Assembly (NCBI GenBank): GCA_004154925.1
Contig: QJNS01000043.1
Span: 186,001-250,000, forward strand
Length of the DNA: 64,000 nucleotides
Origin: Monosporascus cannonballus
Taxonomy: Eukaryota > Ascomycota > Sordariomycetes > Xylariales
Direction: 5' to 3'
Made by a program: the position numbers and the translations under genes. Positions 48,541-58,802 of the stretch are shown one piece after another. The first letter of the stretch is position 1. Every line of letters begins with the position of its first letter. The notes beneath the pieces were generated by a model. That model did not search any database and had not been told where the DNA came from. It worked only from the letters and a program-made list of their open reading frames with translations.

Positions 48541-51508
48541 GTAAGTAGGCCAAACTATGTTTGAAGATATTCTCTGAAATTCACGGAGGAATATCATGTA
48601 GTAAAGGGGGGAGCACGCTCCTCCATCTAGCTGTTGGATGACTTATGAGCACTGAGGTGGCAGGTTGGGCTTTGACACAATACAAAGCACCTGGCCTCGG
48701 TATTATAAGAAGAGAATGTATAATCCCGGCAAGAATCTAAGTGTGGTAGAGAGCTGTAGTTCTCAGACTGTATCTCATGGCGAAGGCCGCCCTCCATTGA
48801 CCGACTTAGGGGTTGTGAGCTGATGCCCTGATTGACCCAAGGAGACGGAAAATTCGCGAGATACCGTCCAATATCCGGGTTCCAGCAGGTTCACGTATCG
48901 TATTCCTGTCCTCTGATTAAACACATGTTAAGAGGCGTCGCATGCTTGGAATGCCTATCGAATTGGTGAGATCTTCCCACGTAGCCCACGATATCTGCAC
49001 TCGTCCGTAGTACTGATTTCAACAGTGCCAGAGTATCATGGATTTCATATTTTGTTCTTTCTTCGCTCTACAGTGTAGGGGACTTTGGGGCTATTATATA
49101 GCATCTGCCCTGTTGTTCTGTTCCCCCTCAAGTTGTAGCCCGCTCGGGGAAGCCATAGTAGGCCGAATTGCGCAAGTATCCGTCGTCATGTCGCAAGACA
49201 AGCTACGTGATGTCCGATTCCCGACATGTATATCATCTCTTCGCCACGCTTTGTCATGAACAAATCAAGGAGATTAACATTTATATCACTATTTGCAAAC
49301 TACAGGTCCAAAATAGCACTTATCTAAGACGATCTTAACATGCAATCCAAACACACCCATGGCAGGCCAGCCAGGTAACTGGAGCATCTTGAGTTGTGCT
49401 CTGAGATACGTGGGAATGTGTCAGGGGGGATTCACCACTCAGCCGTTCTGGATCGCGGTACCCCGCTATCCTAAATTTATCAAACAGTTCGTTAACTAGA
49501 ATACGAACAGTAGTGCCAACTGGAGATGATGATCATAAGATGAAGAGTTTACACATAACGAAAACACAGAGACGCAAGACAGAGCAAGAAATCGACTGCG
49601 GTATCTTACATTCTCAAGCCTCCCTTATCATGTTCCTCTCATGTGTCCAAGGGGCGGAGGCTAGGCTAGAATTGGCCTTCGGACCAGGTGAAGGCTTCTG
49701 TCTGGGTTGGGCTACGCTGAATTGAAGGCTCAAGCTCGCGAAAATCCCCGTATGACCACACTCCGTGTTAAAGGACATGCCAGCGAAGCTTAGAGCCTAC
49801 TTAAATATTCCATGAGAGCTAAGAGGAATGAGCAGAGGAACAAAGGGGTAATCTACTGCCCGGCCCTCAAACCTAAATACGGTTCACATGGCGAGTATTG
49901 AGATTGAGGACATCGTATTTCAAAAGCTACGAGAAATTATTGCCGATTTCTAGTTACTGCCATGCAGAATTCTGCCGTGAAGCGCAGAGAGAGTTGCAAT
50001 GCCGCATGCCTCTTTGCAAACCAGGTATCATCCCCCCCGAGACCATGTCAGGATTATCAACATGCCCATTGAATCCGCATACGCTCGCAGGGGCATGAAA
50101 TATGACTTCCTCCACCTACTTACTGACGGCAGCGGTGACGCAAGAGCCCATGTCAATGTCATGGAGGATACTCTGTCATGATCATAGATATATGGATAGC
50201 ATCGGCAACTCTCAACGTGATACTGCAGCTAAATTTATAGTCACCCAACTTCTTTACTCGCTCACGGACGGGCTATTACTCTATGCATCATGCCCCCGAG
50301 GATTGGTAGATTCTTACGTGTAAGGCACGCTCCTTGGTCTCGTTCGGGTGGGGTAATGCACTGTCGTCACTTAACACTCCTCATGATGTTACACGCCACG
50401 AGCTTTTTCCGGGTCACCCATTACTCGGGATACCAAGCTGACTGCGTTGACTGAAAACACGATGGAAGCGGTTTTAGGGCTCAAGTATGGTCATCAAGGG
50501 AGCCATTAGTTACCTCAACTGAATAGGACGAACCTGTGCCAATCGAAAGACTTCGTTTATAATTAAATGTCCCATAAACGTCGACGCCGAATTGAGTACA
50601 GCTGGTAGGGTTCAAGTCGCCATCTTCCCGCTCGTTTACCCCTTCTAATAACTGCGAAATGAAATATAGAGACCGGACAAGGCCATACTATGGCGGTAAC
50701 CATTGTGTGTGATATACGTGATCAAGAAGAGGCTGTCGAGTCAATACAAGGTAGATAAAAGCCACCAGCTGGGGACACTCGACATTGGGCTCACCGACTG
50801 GCGTAGAGGAATTACCCTATTGGACGGAGCTGCAAACTGCGGGGTTGGGAGGCGGTTTCAAGTTGCATGTCCCCCCACCTGGTCACATCACGGGGCCTTG
50901 ATGCCGAAGCATCGATTACATAACTCTTCTCCAGACATCCAGCTGATGGCATATTTTTCTCTGCATATACCTATGCACTGCTCTCCATATTGCACCATTC
51001 AAGGGCGCCAAGGCAAATGATGCTCGGCGGAATGACAGCGCCTAGCCTTTACAAAAATGTTTGCCGCAGAACTCCTGGAGCTTCCAGGACGGCAGCTCAT
51101 CGCTTATGCAGAGCCCATATTTTCCCACTGTAACTAGGTATTCTGCGCCTTGTAGTTCCTACCGCGACGGTGCAGATATTCCTCCCTTTCTTTTCAGTTG
51201 TCCTCTCCGGCTTGCAACGTTAGGGGGGCAATTCATGTTCAATCCACGAGGCTTCCTGACGGCTTTTGGCTCCTTATCAGTTCTCATTGGGCAATCGCCG
51301 CGCAAAGGCCCACCTTTCTTTTTAGGACGATCGGTTACGTCACAGTCTCAGGCCTGTGTGCTTCGGCATACTGGGGAATAAGGTTGCTGCAACCTCTACT
51401 GAAGTTCGGGAGAAACTTTGGAGGGAAGTCCGAACAGACGTTTCCACAGGAGCACTACTACACCCTAGGCTCACGGTACTGGCTGGGTGTGACCGAGTGT
51501 GACCGAAA

Positions 51509-53378
51509 ATGTCCCTCCACCGCGTAGGATCTCTAGAGACCTTTCTTAGTGTCCCGTCCGAGGGGCAACGGTCTCGACGAGGCTCTGTGTCTTCGGTTGC
51601 CACGTCGATCCAGGCACGCAAGCTCACCTTCAATCCTCTACCCGAATCGTGGAATCCCGCAATCCCAGAGAATGTAGATCATCCTGGCCAACCTGTTGGT
51701 GCCTTTGAGGTGACCCAGTGGAAACGCATACGTGAGTTCTTGAGGCGCATTTCAGGACGCCGTAAATTCCTGGCTGACGTGTTTTATAGTGCAGGTGTCT
51801 GTCACCGTCTTTTACTGTCTTTTCGCGGCAGGTGTCGTATTCGGCTATGCCGCCCTGAAGCCAGTTCTTAAAAACGAGGGGGCATATCATGATGTTTGCC
51901 ATGGCGAGTATACGTGTACCGAGATGTATCTTGATCTCATGTTCACCGTCGCAGCTGTTGCTACCAACGTCGCTGCTCTCCCCATCGGAGCAATCCTAGA
52001 CCATTTGGGTCCTCGGGTCTGTGGGATCTTCGGCGCTACCTTTCTCGGTATAGGCGCTCTCTTGATGTCCTTTGCCCAAGAAATGCCATTCGACGGCTTC
52101 CTTGTGGGCTATCTATTCCTTGCGCTCGGCGGCCCCTTCACCTATATATCCTCATTCCATCTTTCGAACGCCTTCCCGCGAAGGTCTGGGTTGATACTGG
52201 CCCTCCTTACGGGCGCCTTCGATTCCTCGAGCGCCCTCTTCCTCATCTACCGTATCATTTACGAGAAAACCGGAGGCTCTTTCGGTCATCGTCGATTCTT
52301 CATGGTCTATCTTGTCGTTCCCGCTACTATTCTCATATTTCAGTTCACTATTTTACCCAAGCACTCGTACAAAACCGTCGGCGAGCTGATGGAAACGATC
52401 GAAGACCCGAGTCTTAGCGGTTCTTCCCAGTCATCAGGCGCAGGAGATGACCAGATTGATGAGCAGACGGCTCTGTTGCGGGAAGAACAGCGGGAACACC
52501 GTGAAAACGTGGCGCATGAGATCGAGGACCTACTTGGCGTTGGCGAGGTGGACAAGCAAATGCGTCACGAAGAAGCGACGAATGAGCGAAGCGGCGTCTG
52601 GGGTGTGATGCATAACCGTCCAGCGTTGCAACAGATACGTTCACCGTGGTTCGTGTTGATATGCTTGTTTGTAAGTCTCCTTTGGACCCCGGGATATCCT
52701 CTCTGGTTTCCTTTCAGTGTTCGAGAGCACCGAGCTAGGCATGTCAGACTTTCGCCTTGATGTATGTGTTTAGCTGACCTCACACTGTCACAGACAGTAG
52801 TGCAAATGACACGAATCAACTACTTCGTAGCGACAATACGTCCACAATACGAGGCGCTGTTCGGTTCCAAATCGCAGGCTGTTCAGATTAACAACTTCTT
52901 CGACATAGCATTGCCGGTAGGAGGCATCCTCTCTATCCCGTTTATCGGGGTCATCCTCGATCATACGAGCACAGTCGTAGTCCTTGCAACCCTCGTTACG
53001 GTTGCGACAACCATTGGCGTCCTCGGTGTACTGCCCTATATGTGGGCCGCATACGCAAACGTCTGTCTCTTCGTCCTATATCGTCCCTTTTACTACACTG
53101 CTGTTAGCGACTACAGCGCAAAGGTCTTCGGTTTTGAGACCTTCGGCACCGTTTACGGAACGATCATCTGCCTCGCCGGTCTACTAAACTTTAGCCAAAG
53201 CGGATTGGACTATCTGTTCCACGAAACGTTCCAGGGCGATCCGGTGCCGGTCAACGTGATCTTACTCTCCATTGGGCTCGTAATTGGCATTGCCTTGGTA
53301 GGTTATGTCGGCATAAATGGTAGACTGTTCAAGAAGAAAGGAGATGCTAGGTATGCGAATGCCGTGGCCGAATATTAA
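51509..53378 (+). CDS. MFS transporter, SLC43/Fmp42-like
   Basis: Twelve-helix major facilitator of the LAT3/LAT4 (SLC43)-like group that includes yeast Fmp42; amino-acid transport is likely but the substrate is not proven. Exons 51509-51731, 51790-52670 and 52794-53378 give 562 residues. The first join makes WKRILQVSVTVFYC, the usual start of helix 1; then FGYAALKPVLKNEGAY, the motif-A-like GAILDHLGPRVCG, SSFHLSNAFPRRSG, and after the loop QMTRINYFVATIRPQY in helix 7, GVILDHTS, and SDYSAKVFGFETFGTVYG. The N terminus (about 70 residues) is cytosolic and Ser/Arg-rich. The long central loop between helices 6 and 7 is acidic and holds an ExxxLL dileucine (E299-L304), a vacuolar sorting-type signal. 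Convergent with the aminopeptidase gene. Confidence 0.92.
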
Positions 53379-53799
53379 CGCTCTACCCTGGCAGCCCCAT
53401 GGCAAGACCTGTTTTAGCAAAATAGCCTAGTAAATCATATTATCCCTGGAGCACCTCTGCATCGCTTGAGAGTATTATTCTCCTCGTGCAAATATCGTAC
53501 AGTACGTAAGCCACTCTTGATGCTTATCTGTATGGCGATATCCGGCTGATCTAACGATGGCTTTCCTTTCCATGCTCTACCTCGAAGGGACATCATTTAC
53601 ATTCAGCTCGTTCAAGAACGTTATCCATAAATTAAAGGATATCTAAAGTATATGCACACATATTCTTATTGCAAACGTCGGTGCGTCATTCCATAACCCG
53701 CACCGGGCAGCACAACATCTCATGTTTATTCATCGTCACATCATCGCCTCATCGTCATCGTCTTTCGTCGTCCTCATCATCATCATAACCACCACATCA
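53379..53799. other. Convergent intergenic, 421 bp
   Basis: Holds the 3' ends of the MFS and aminopeptidase genes. A long plus-strand open frame that begins here is an antisense shadow of the aminopeptidase. Confidence 0.6.
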
Positions 53800-55458
53800 T
53801 CAAACAGTAACCACCTTCTCCCCGTGGGCGGAGCACGACTTCTCGACGGACGCGAGCTCGGCGGCGCGCTTCCAGCGGTCGAACTGGCGGCCGATCCTGC
53901 TGCGGTGGCGCGGGTTGACGGTGGAGCTGGCGCGGCGCGGCAGCCCCTCGAGCGAGTCGAGGGCCAGCTGGGCGGCGACGGCGCCGGCGGCGCGCGCGTT
54001 GGCCGTCAGCGCGTCCGGGTCGATGTTGTCGGTGGTGTCGCACGCGAGGTGATAGCAGGGGTCTGTAGGCGCTCCAGCGCCGGTGAAAAGACCCGACGAC
54101 GGGATCCCCAGTTCGAGGAACCCCACGTAGTCGCTCGACGTGCCGAAGGGGGCGTAGTAGGCCGGGTAGCCCCGCGAGGTCAGGTGGTCGTGCAGCCGCC
54201 GCGCGCCGAAGGAGTCGGCCGGGTTGTCGCCCTCGTACACGGCGAACACCGGGTAGGGCGACCCGATCATGTCGTAGTTGAAGTAGAAGCGGATGCGGTC
54301 GGCCTCGGCGGGCGGCAGGTTCGACGTGTAGTGCAGCGAGCCGACGAGGCCGCTCTCCTCGGCGCCCCACCACGCGAACCGCACCCGGTTGCGAATCCCG
54401 TCGTACCGGCGGAGCGCCGTCGCGATCTCGAGCAGCGCCGAGGAGCCCGAGCCGTCGTCGTTGACGCCGGGCCCCGCCTGCACCGAGTCGAGGTGCGCGC
54501 CCAGCACCACGACATTGTCCGGGTCGCCCTCCTTGGTCTCCGCGAACACGTTCCACGTCTCGCGCACCTCGAACACCGCGTCCACCGTCAGGTTGACGAC
54601 GACCTCCTCGTCCGCCGCGAGCCGCTCCTTCCAGGCCTCGCCCACCTCTTTCCGGATCGTGCCGACGGGGGCCACCTGCCCGATGCTCTCGGCGCCCAGG
54701 GTCGCCTGCACCGGCCGGCCCTCCACGTTGTTGTACAGGATGACGGCGAGGGCGCCGTGCGCCTTCGCCAGCCTGAGCTTGTCCGCGATGGCGCACGACC
54801 CGCGCTTGACGAGCGCAATCCTGCCCGTCGCGTCGATGCCGTCCCACTGGTCTTCAAAGCAGCCGGAGCCTGTGTGTGTGACGGGAATGGGCAATTAGCG
54901 ATCTCGGACGCCGCCGTGCTGTGCTGCGGGGAAAAAGGGTCAGAGGAGGACGGGGGGTAGCATAACTCACCTCTCTCGTCGTCGACGGGTGTGTCGATCA
55001 GCGGTGCGGTTATGCCGTCCGGGAGGGGCGTGCCGGGGTTGTAGATGAGGGCCACGACCTCGACGTCCTCGCCGTCCGGGCCCGTCACGGAGATGGAGCG
55101 GACCTGGTTGAACGTGTGGTTGAAGGGCTGCACCCAGCTCGTGAACTTATGGAAGTCCGGCCTCCGCAGGCGCTCCAGGACGTAGTCCACCGATGCCTTG
55201 TAGCCCGGAAGGCCGAAGGCTCGGTTTCCCCCGTTGCGGTCGGCGATGTAGTTGAAGTTCCACAAGTTGCGCTGCAGCCTGGGAGATTTGGCTCTCGTGT
55301 CAGAGGGATCGTTCCTAGCTCGGGGTTTCACGCAAGGGGGGATCAACTCACTCCTCGGTGGCAATGTCCGCCTCAATCTTCTCCGGCGTCAAGAGATCGG
55401 TGGCGAGACCCCGCGACGCGAGGAAGCTCGCGAGCGCGAAGGCCACTGTAGGCTTCAT
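53800..55458 (-). CDS. Secreted M28 aminopeptidase with PA domain (aminopeptidase Y / Lap2-like)
   Basis: Extracellular or vacuolar zinc aminopeptidase that removes N-terminal residues from peptides. Exons 55458-55352, 55278-54971 and 54869-53800 give 494 residues. The N terminus (MKPTVAFALASFLASRGLA) is a signal peptide. A protease-associated insert lies at about 139-210 (GSGCFEDQWDG, IALVKRGSCAIADKLRLA, ILYNN). The M28 core has GAHLDSVQAGPGVNDDGSGS with ligands His264 and Asp276, WWGAEESG with Glu309 as base and Glu310 as ligand, NYDMIGSP with Asp338, and YHLACDTTDNID with His412. All five expected zinc or catalytic positions are present, so it should be active. Exon 3 is very rich in G/C at third positions. 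A TATA box candidate lies about 100 bp upstream. Confidence 0.94.
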
Positions 55459-56746
55459 AGTGATATGAGTTATCTAAGACGAATCCAAGATATGCCTCAA
55501 GATTCCGAGGTGAAGCAGGCGGGAAAGAACCAACCCAAGACAGTCCATGATCTGCAATTTATACGCAGTGGGCGGCCCGCAGGTCGAATACGACGCAATA
55601 GCCTCGGCCCGTGACAAGGCGAGTCGATTGCTGGCCCTCTCTTTTGGGGCCTTTGCGCGATGGAAATGCTTCGTACCCGGCATGTTTACTGCCTTGTCAT
55701 TCGCGAGCTGCAGCTCCCCGCGCTGTAGGGACCACATTAGCCAAGCCAGCCTGGACGGCGGCCGTGATAACTAACTTGTCTTGGAGGCCGGTCTGGCTCG
55801 CCTCCCCGCGGGTCAACGGGCATTCGACCCCAACGGAGCGGCGGGCAGATAAGCTTTATTGGGAAGGTGTTTGGGCAGAGAGGGTTCCGAGACCAGGGTT
55901 CGGCTTATAGATCCGACCGGGATCACGCGACAGCGTCCATTCCCCAGCTATTACCATGAAGTGCTTAAGAATCTGATCCTTTGTAGTTAAATAATTTGAT
56001 GTGGTGACGACCCCGGGGGACGGTCAACAAAGTGTACGAAATAGACCTACACTGTGGATCTGTGAAGGATACAGAAAATAAACGCCCGATTCTTCACACT
56101 ACTCCTTGCCTGACCCATTTATTTACTGGTCTTGGTAACCTACTGCAAAGGTAGTCACGGTGGAAAAACAGTTGAACGTGATTCAGCTCCTGAATGCCGT
56201 AATCTGGTTCATGGCGGTTGATTGCTATTCGCCAATCGAGCAACCGACCCCGACCGACTCACTGCGAGGGCGAACATCTGGGTAACATTGCATAACACGC
56301 ATGCAGCCATGTAGCTGTAAGAAACTGGCGTGGCAGTGCATATCTCCAACTGAAGGTTGACAAACGAGACATGGAACCTTTATGCAGCGCCCATGCTGCG
56401 CATGGCTATATTATATAGGCATAATTGTTCATGACTATTGCTCACTTCCGTCCATCCTCCTAACCGAAGCGTAAAGTCCAAGGCGGTCGATAATTGTTTG
56501 GGTGCATGGAATGGACGACGTTTTGCCTCTCCGAACGATAACTGAGCTCTGGAAGCTCTTGCGAGACCCGAGCGGCAGGCGTAAACATGGGGCGAAGGGG
56601 GAAAAGAAGGTGGGGGTTTGCGTTGATCTTTGAATAATTGAAAGACCACAATAATGGACGCCTGGGGCTTAAATTGGGCTAATAGAATGTCCTGTGAATA
56701 TACTGAAGTAGACGCGTATATATACACCCTTTCCCAATCCGTAACA
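55459..56746. other. Intergenic, 1.3 kb, no gene seen
   Basis: Holds the aminopeptidase promoter (TATA candidate at 55558-55563) and the 3' flank of the GPI-protein gene. Other open frames are short and unrecognised. Confidence 0.6.
55558..55563 (-). promoter_or_regulatory. TATA box candidate for M28 aminopeptidase
   Basis: TATAAA on the minus strand (context CGTATAAATT), 100 bp upstream of the start codon at 55458. Confidence 0.5.
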
Positions 56747-57571
56747 TTACAAAGCAGCGGCTAGTGCAGCCCCAGCGGCCGCGAACCACGCAACCTGAAC
56801 GCCCATCGTCGGCATCGCCGCGCTGTCCGGACTCGGGGTCGAAGAAGATCCAGCGGCCTCCGTCGCAGGAGTCGATCCCTCGCCGCCATCGTCCGATATG
56901 GTTGTAGGCGCGCCGGTCGTTCCGGTGGTCGAGGACTCATCAGCGGTAGTAGGGGTGGCGGTGGCCGCCGTGGCACTGCCCGTTATGGCGCCGGGACCCT
57001 GGGGCCCGCTGGCCGTGTAGTACAAGCTGACGGCGGTGTCGCTGGGCGCCGCGTCGCTGGTGCTCGTGGCGCCAGTGGTCGGAAAAGGGACGCCGGCCTG
57101 GGCGCTCGTGAAGAGAGCCTGCCAGGGCGCGGCGGGCGCGGGCGTGGCTGCGCACAGCATCTCGCTGGCACTGGTCATGACGGAGGCGTAGTAGGCGAAA
57201 TCGCGATCGGAGCGGGCGCCGTGCAGGCGCAGGCAGCGCAGGCAGCCGGCCCACTGGGCGAAGAGTCCCCCGCCGCACATGCACTGAGCGTGTGCCTCGA
57301 GCGCCAGCGGAGACGTGCCGTTCGGCGCGCATGCTCCCTCGATGTTCTGCACCGCGATGCATGGTGGCAGCGGCCTGGAGCCGTCCGACACCCCCGGCGA
57401 GCACACCGAGTTGATATATTGGTCCTGATCGCTGCCGCCGCCATTCTTGTCATTGTTATCGTTGCTGCTGTCGTTGTCCTGTCGTGATTCGACCAGCAGA
57501 GAAGAACCGAGCGCGGGACCCGCCGCCGCGAGGACGACGGAAAAGAAAACTGGCAGTGCGCTACGCTTCAT
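56747..57571 (-). CDS. Probable GPI-anchored cysteine-rich cell-surface protein
   Basis: Single exon of 274 residues. The start at 57571 (MKRSALPVFFSVVLAAAG) gives a clear signal peptide; the frame is open upstream but without a better start. After an Asn/Asp-rich stretch follows a domain with eight cysteines between about residues 50 and 140 (VCSPG, PPCIAV, GACAPNG, QCMCGGG, GCLRCLRLHG, EMLCAA), which would form four disulfides. The rest is Thr/Ser/Ala-rich, as in heavily O-mannosylated stalks. It ends in a hydrophobic segment (VQVAWFAAAGAALAAAL) with small residues upstream, typical of a GPI attachment signal. The eight-Cys count recalls CFEM domains, but the spacing does not fit well, so I do not call it CFEM. 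Likely a wall or membrane protein; binding partner unknown. Confidence 0.82.
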   Translation of the reverse strand: MKRSALPVFFSVVLAAAGPALGSSLLVESRQDNDSSNDNNDKNGGGSDQDQYINSVCSPGVSDGSRPLPPCIAVQNIEGACAPNGTSPLALEAHAQCMCGGGLFAQWAGCLRCLRLHGARSDRDFAYYASVMTSASEMLCAATPAPAAPWQALFTSAQAGVPFPTTGATSTSDAAPSDTAVSLYYTASGPQGPGAITGSATAATATPTTADESSTTGTTGAPTTISDDGGEGSTPATEAAGSSSTPSPDSAAMPTMGVQVAWFAAAGAALAAAL

Positions 57572-58085
57572 CTTGTCTTTGGTGAGAAGCTGGGATGGGA
57601 AATGTGAGTTCGCCGGAAAGCGGCTGAAACTAAGCAGTGAATCTCGGTCAAGCACTATGTTGGGGTTGAGAGGGACGACGAAGAGGGCAACCTGACCGGG
57701 CCAAGAATAGGCTGGGAAATTCACGACATTTTGTATAACCGGAAGGAATGGAACGAGGGGATAACGTTGCAAGTGTTATGGCATGGCCGCTCCACTGCCC
57801 TAACCAAAACAAGAGAGAACCCGCAGGCATAACTCGCGATACTTGCCTAGATTAATCTGATTGATGGGTGGCCTAGCCTGAATCGTGTGCTGGAAGCGCC
57901 TGACGCATGTTGGTGTGCGGCGCGACTTTGGAAGCGATGAGAAGAGCGTGGTGCCCTGGCAAGGGTATTAACCACTCCTCAGGGACGCCATGTAACCTAA
58001 CACTAGCACTGAAAAATCGCGAACGTGTGATTCAGGCAAATTTCGATCGGTCCAAGCTGGGGCATCCTTATGAAGCGACGGCAGC
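57572..58085. other. Intergenic, 514 bp
   Basis: Promoter and 5' leader of the GPI-protein gene and 3' flank of the GIG1-like gene (both minus). Nothing else seen. Confidence 0.6.
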
Positions 58086-58802
58086 TTAGAATTTCTGGCA
58101 GAGAGGTATATCGCCTTTCGTGATCTCCTCAATAAAAGCAGGGTCTGGGTTGAAGATCATAACGTGGAAATGCTCAACTGCTTGGACCGACTTCAGCGAT
58201 TTCCAGTTCTTAAACCAGATGAACTGCTCCCGTTAGTGAAAATGAAAACTTTGTATTCGTGCTGTGCTATTTACCTGCTCCCTGGGCATTATACTCTCGA
58301 ACTTCTGCTGCACCCACGCCTCGATCTCCCCTCTGGCCTTGTCCGTCAGATCGGTGGTGATCGGATTATCTTCTAGATCGAACTTGGTCCATATGACAAG
58401 GTGAACTATCCGCTTGTCGATGCCGTAAGGCCAGTCGTTCCGGAGGATCTTGATGTCTTCCTCAAATTCGAAGGGCTTCCCCTTGGGCACCACAGGCATC
58501 TCCCACTGAAGTCGCTGCGTCAGGACGAAGTTCATAACGCTGCCATACTCTTGCCGCAGCCTCCAGGTGTAGGCCAGATACCGTCGGAGCTCGGACGGAA
58601 CTCTCTGGAAGAGGTCGAGCCGGTTGTCTTGAACCAGCTTCTGAACTTCTTCCCATGTTGCGGCACGGTACTGCGAGTCTGGCGTGCTGATGATCCCAAC
58701 GTCCTTGACGCTCAGATTGCGCAGAAACTCTGGGCATTCGTTCGTCCTCTCCTCATCTGGGACGTTGACCTGCCAGTAAGGCACAGTGTCTATGCTCCCC
58801 AT
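58086..58802 (-). CDS. GIG1-like protein of the DUF3605 family
   Basis: Exons 58802-58275 and 58223-58086, split by a 51-nt intron, give 221 residues, usual for the family. Conserved blocks: WEEVQKLVQDNRLDLFQRVP near the start; then YLAYTWRLRQEYGSVMNFVL, RLQWE, ILRNDWPYGIDKRIVHLVIW and TKFDLED; then, across the intron, MPREQ joined to FIWFKNWKSLKSVQAVEHFH and a VMIFNPDP block. This pattern is that of DUF3605, whose named member is Candida albicans Gig1, induced by N-acetylglucosamine and linked to nikkomycin Z sensitivity. The biochemical activity of the family is not known. The His and Asp/Trp residues conserved here could form an active site, but that is inference. Confidence 0.85.

Larger units (their letters stand above)
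36977..51508. other. Gene desert (14.5 kb)
   Basis: No reading frame here has a recognised domain, a convincing start plus splice structure, or a plausible length. The longest (175 codons, minus, 44,197-44,724) starts at TTG and shows no family features. The base composition looks mixed, not extremely AT-rich. The first few hundred bases are the promoter of the Msn2-like gene, with a TATA box. Local structures seen: TGTA/TAGG repeats near 38,316-38,360, short inverted repeats near 43,400 and 43,500, an A7T7A7 tract at 46,867-46,887 next to a GC-rich island, and a trinucleotide microsatellite at 48,466-48,540. It could be regulatory DNA, non-coding RNA or decayed repeats. Confidence 0.6.

Noticed and set aside
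36977..51508. CRISPR array, rRNA or intact transposon in the desert
   Set aside because: No regularly spaced repeats, no rRNA-like sequence and no transposase or reverse transcriptase motifs were found by eye.
53722..54960. A 412-codon open frame on plus
   Set aside because: It is antisense to the M28 aminopeptidase. The GC-rich third positions of that gene leave the opposite strand free of stops, and the product is Arg/Val-rich without a domain.
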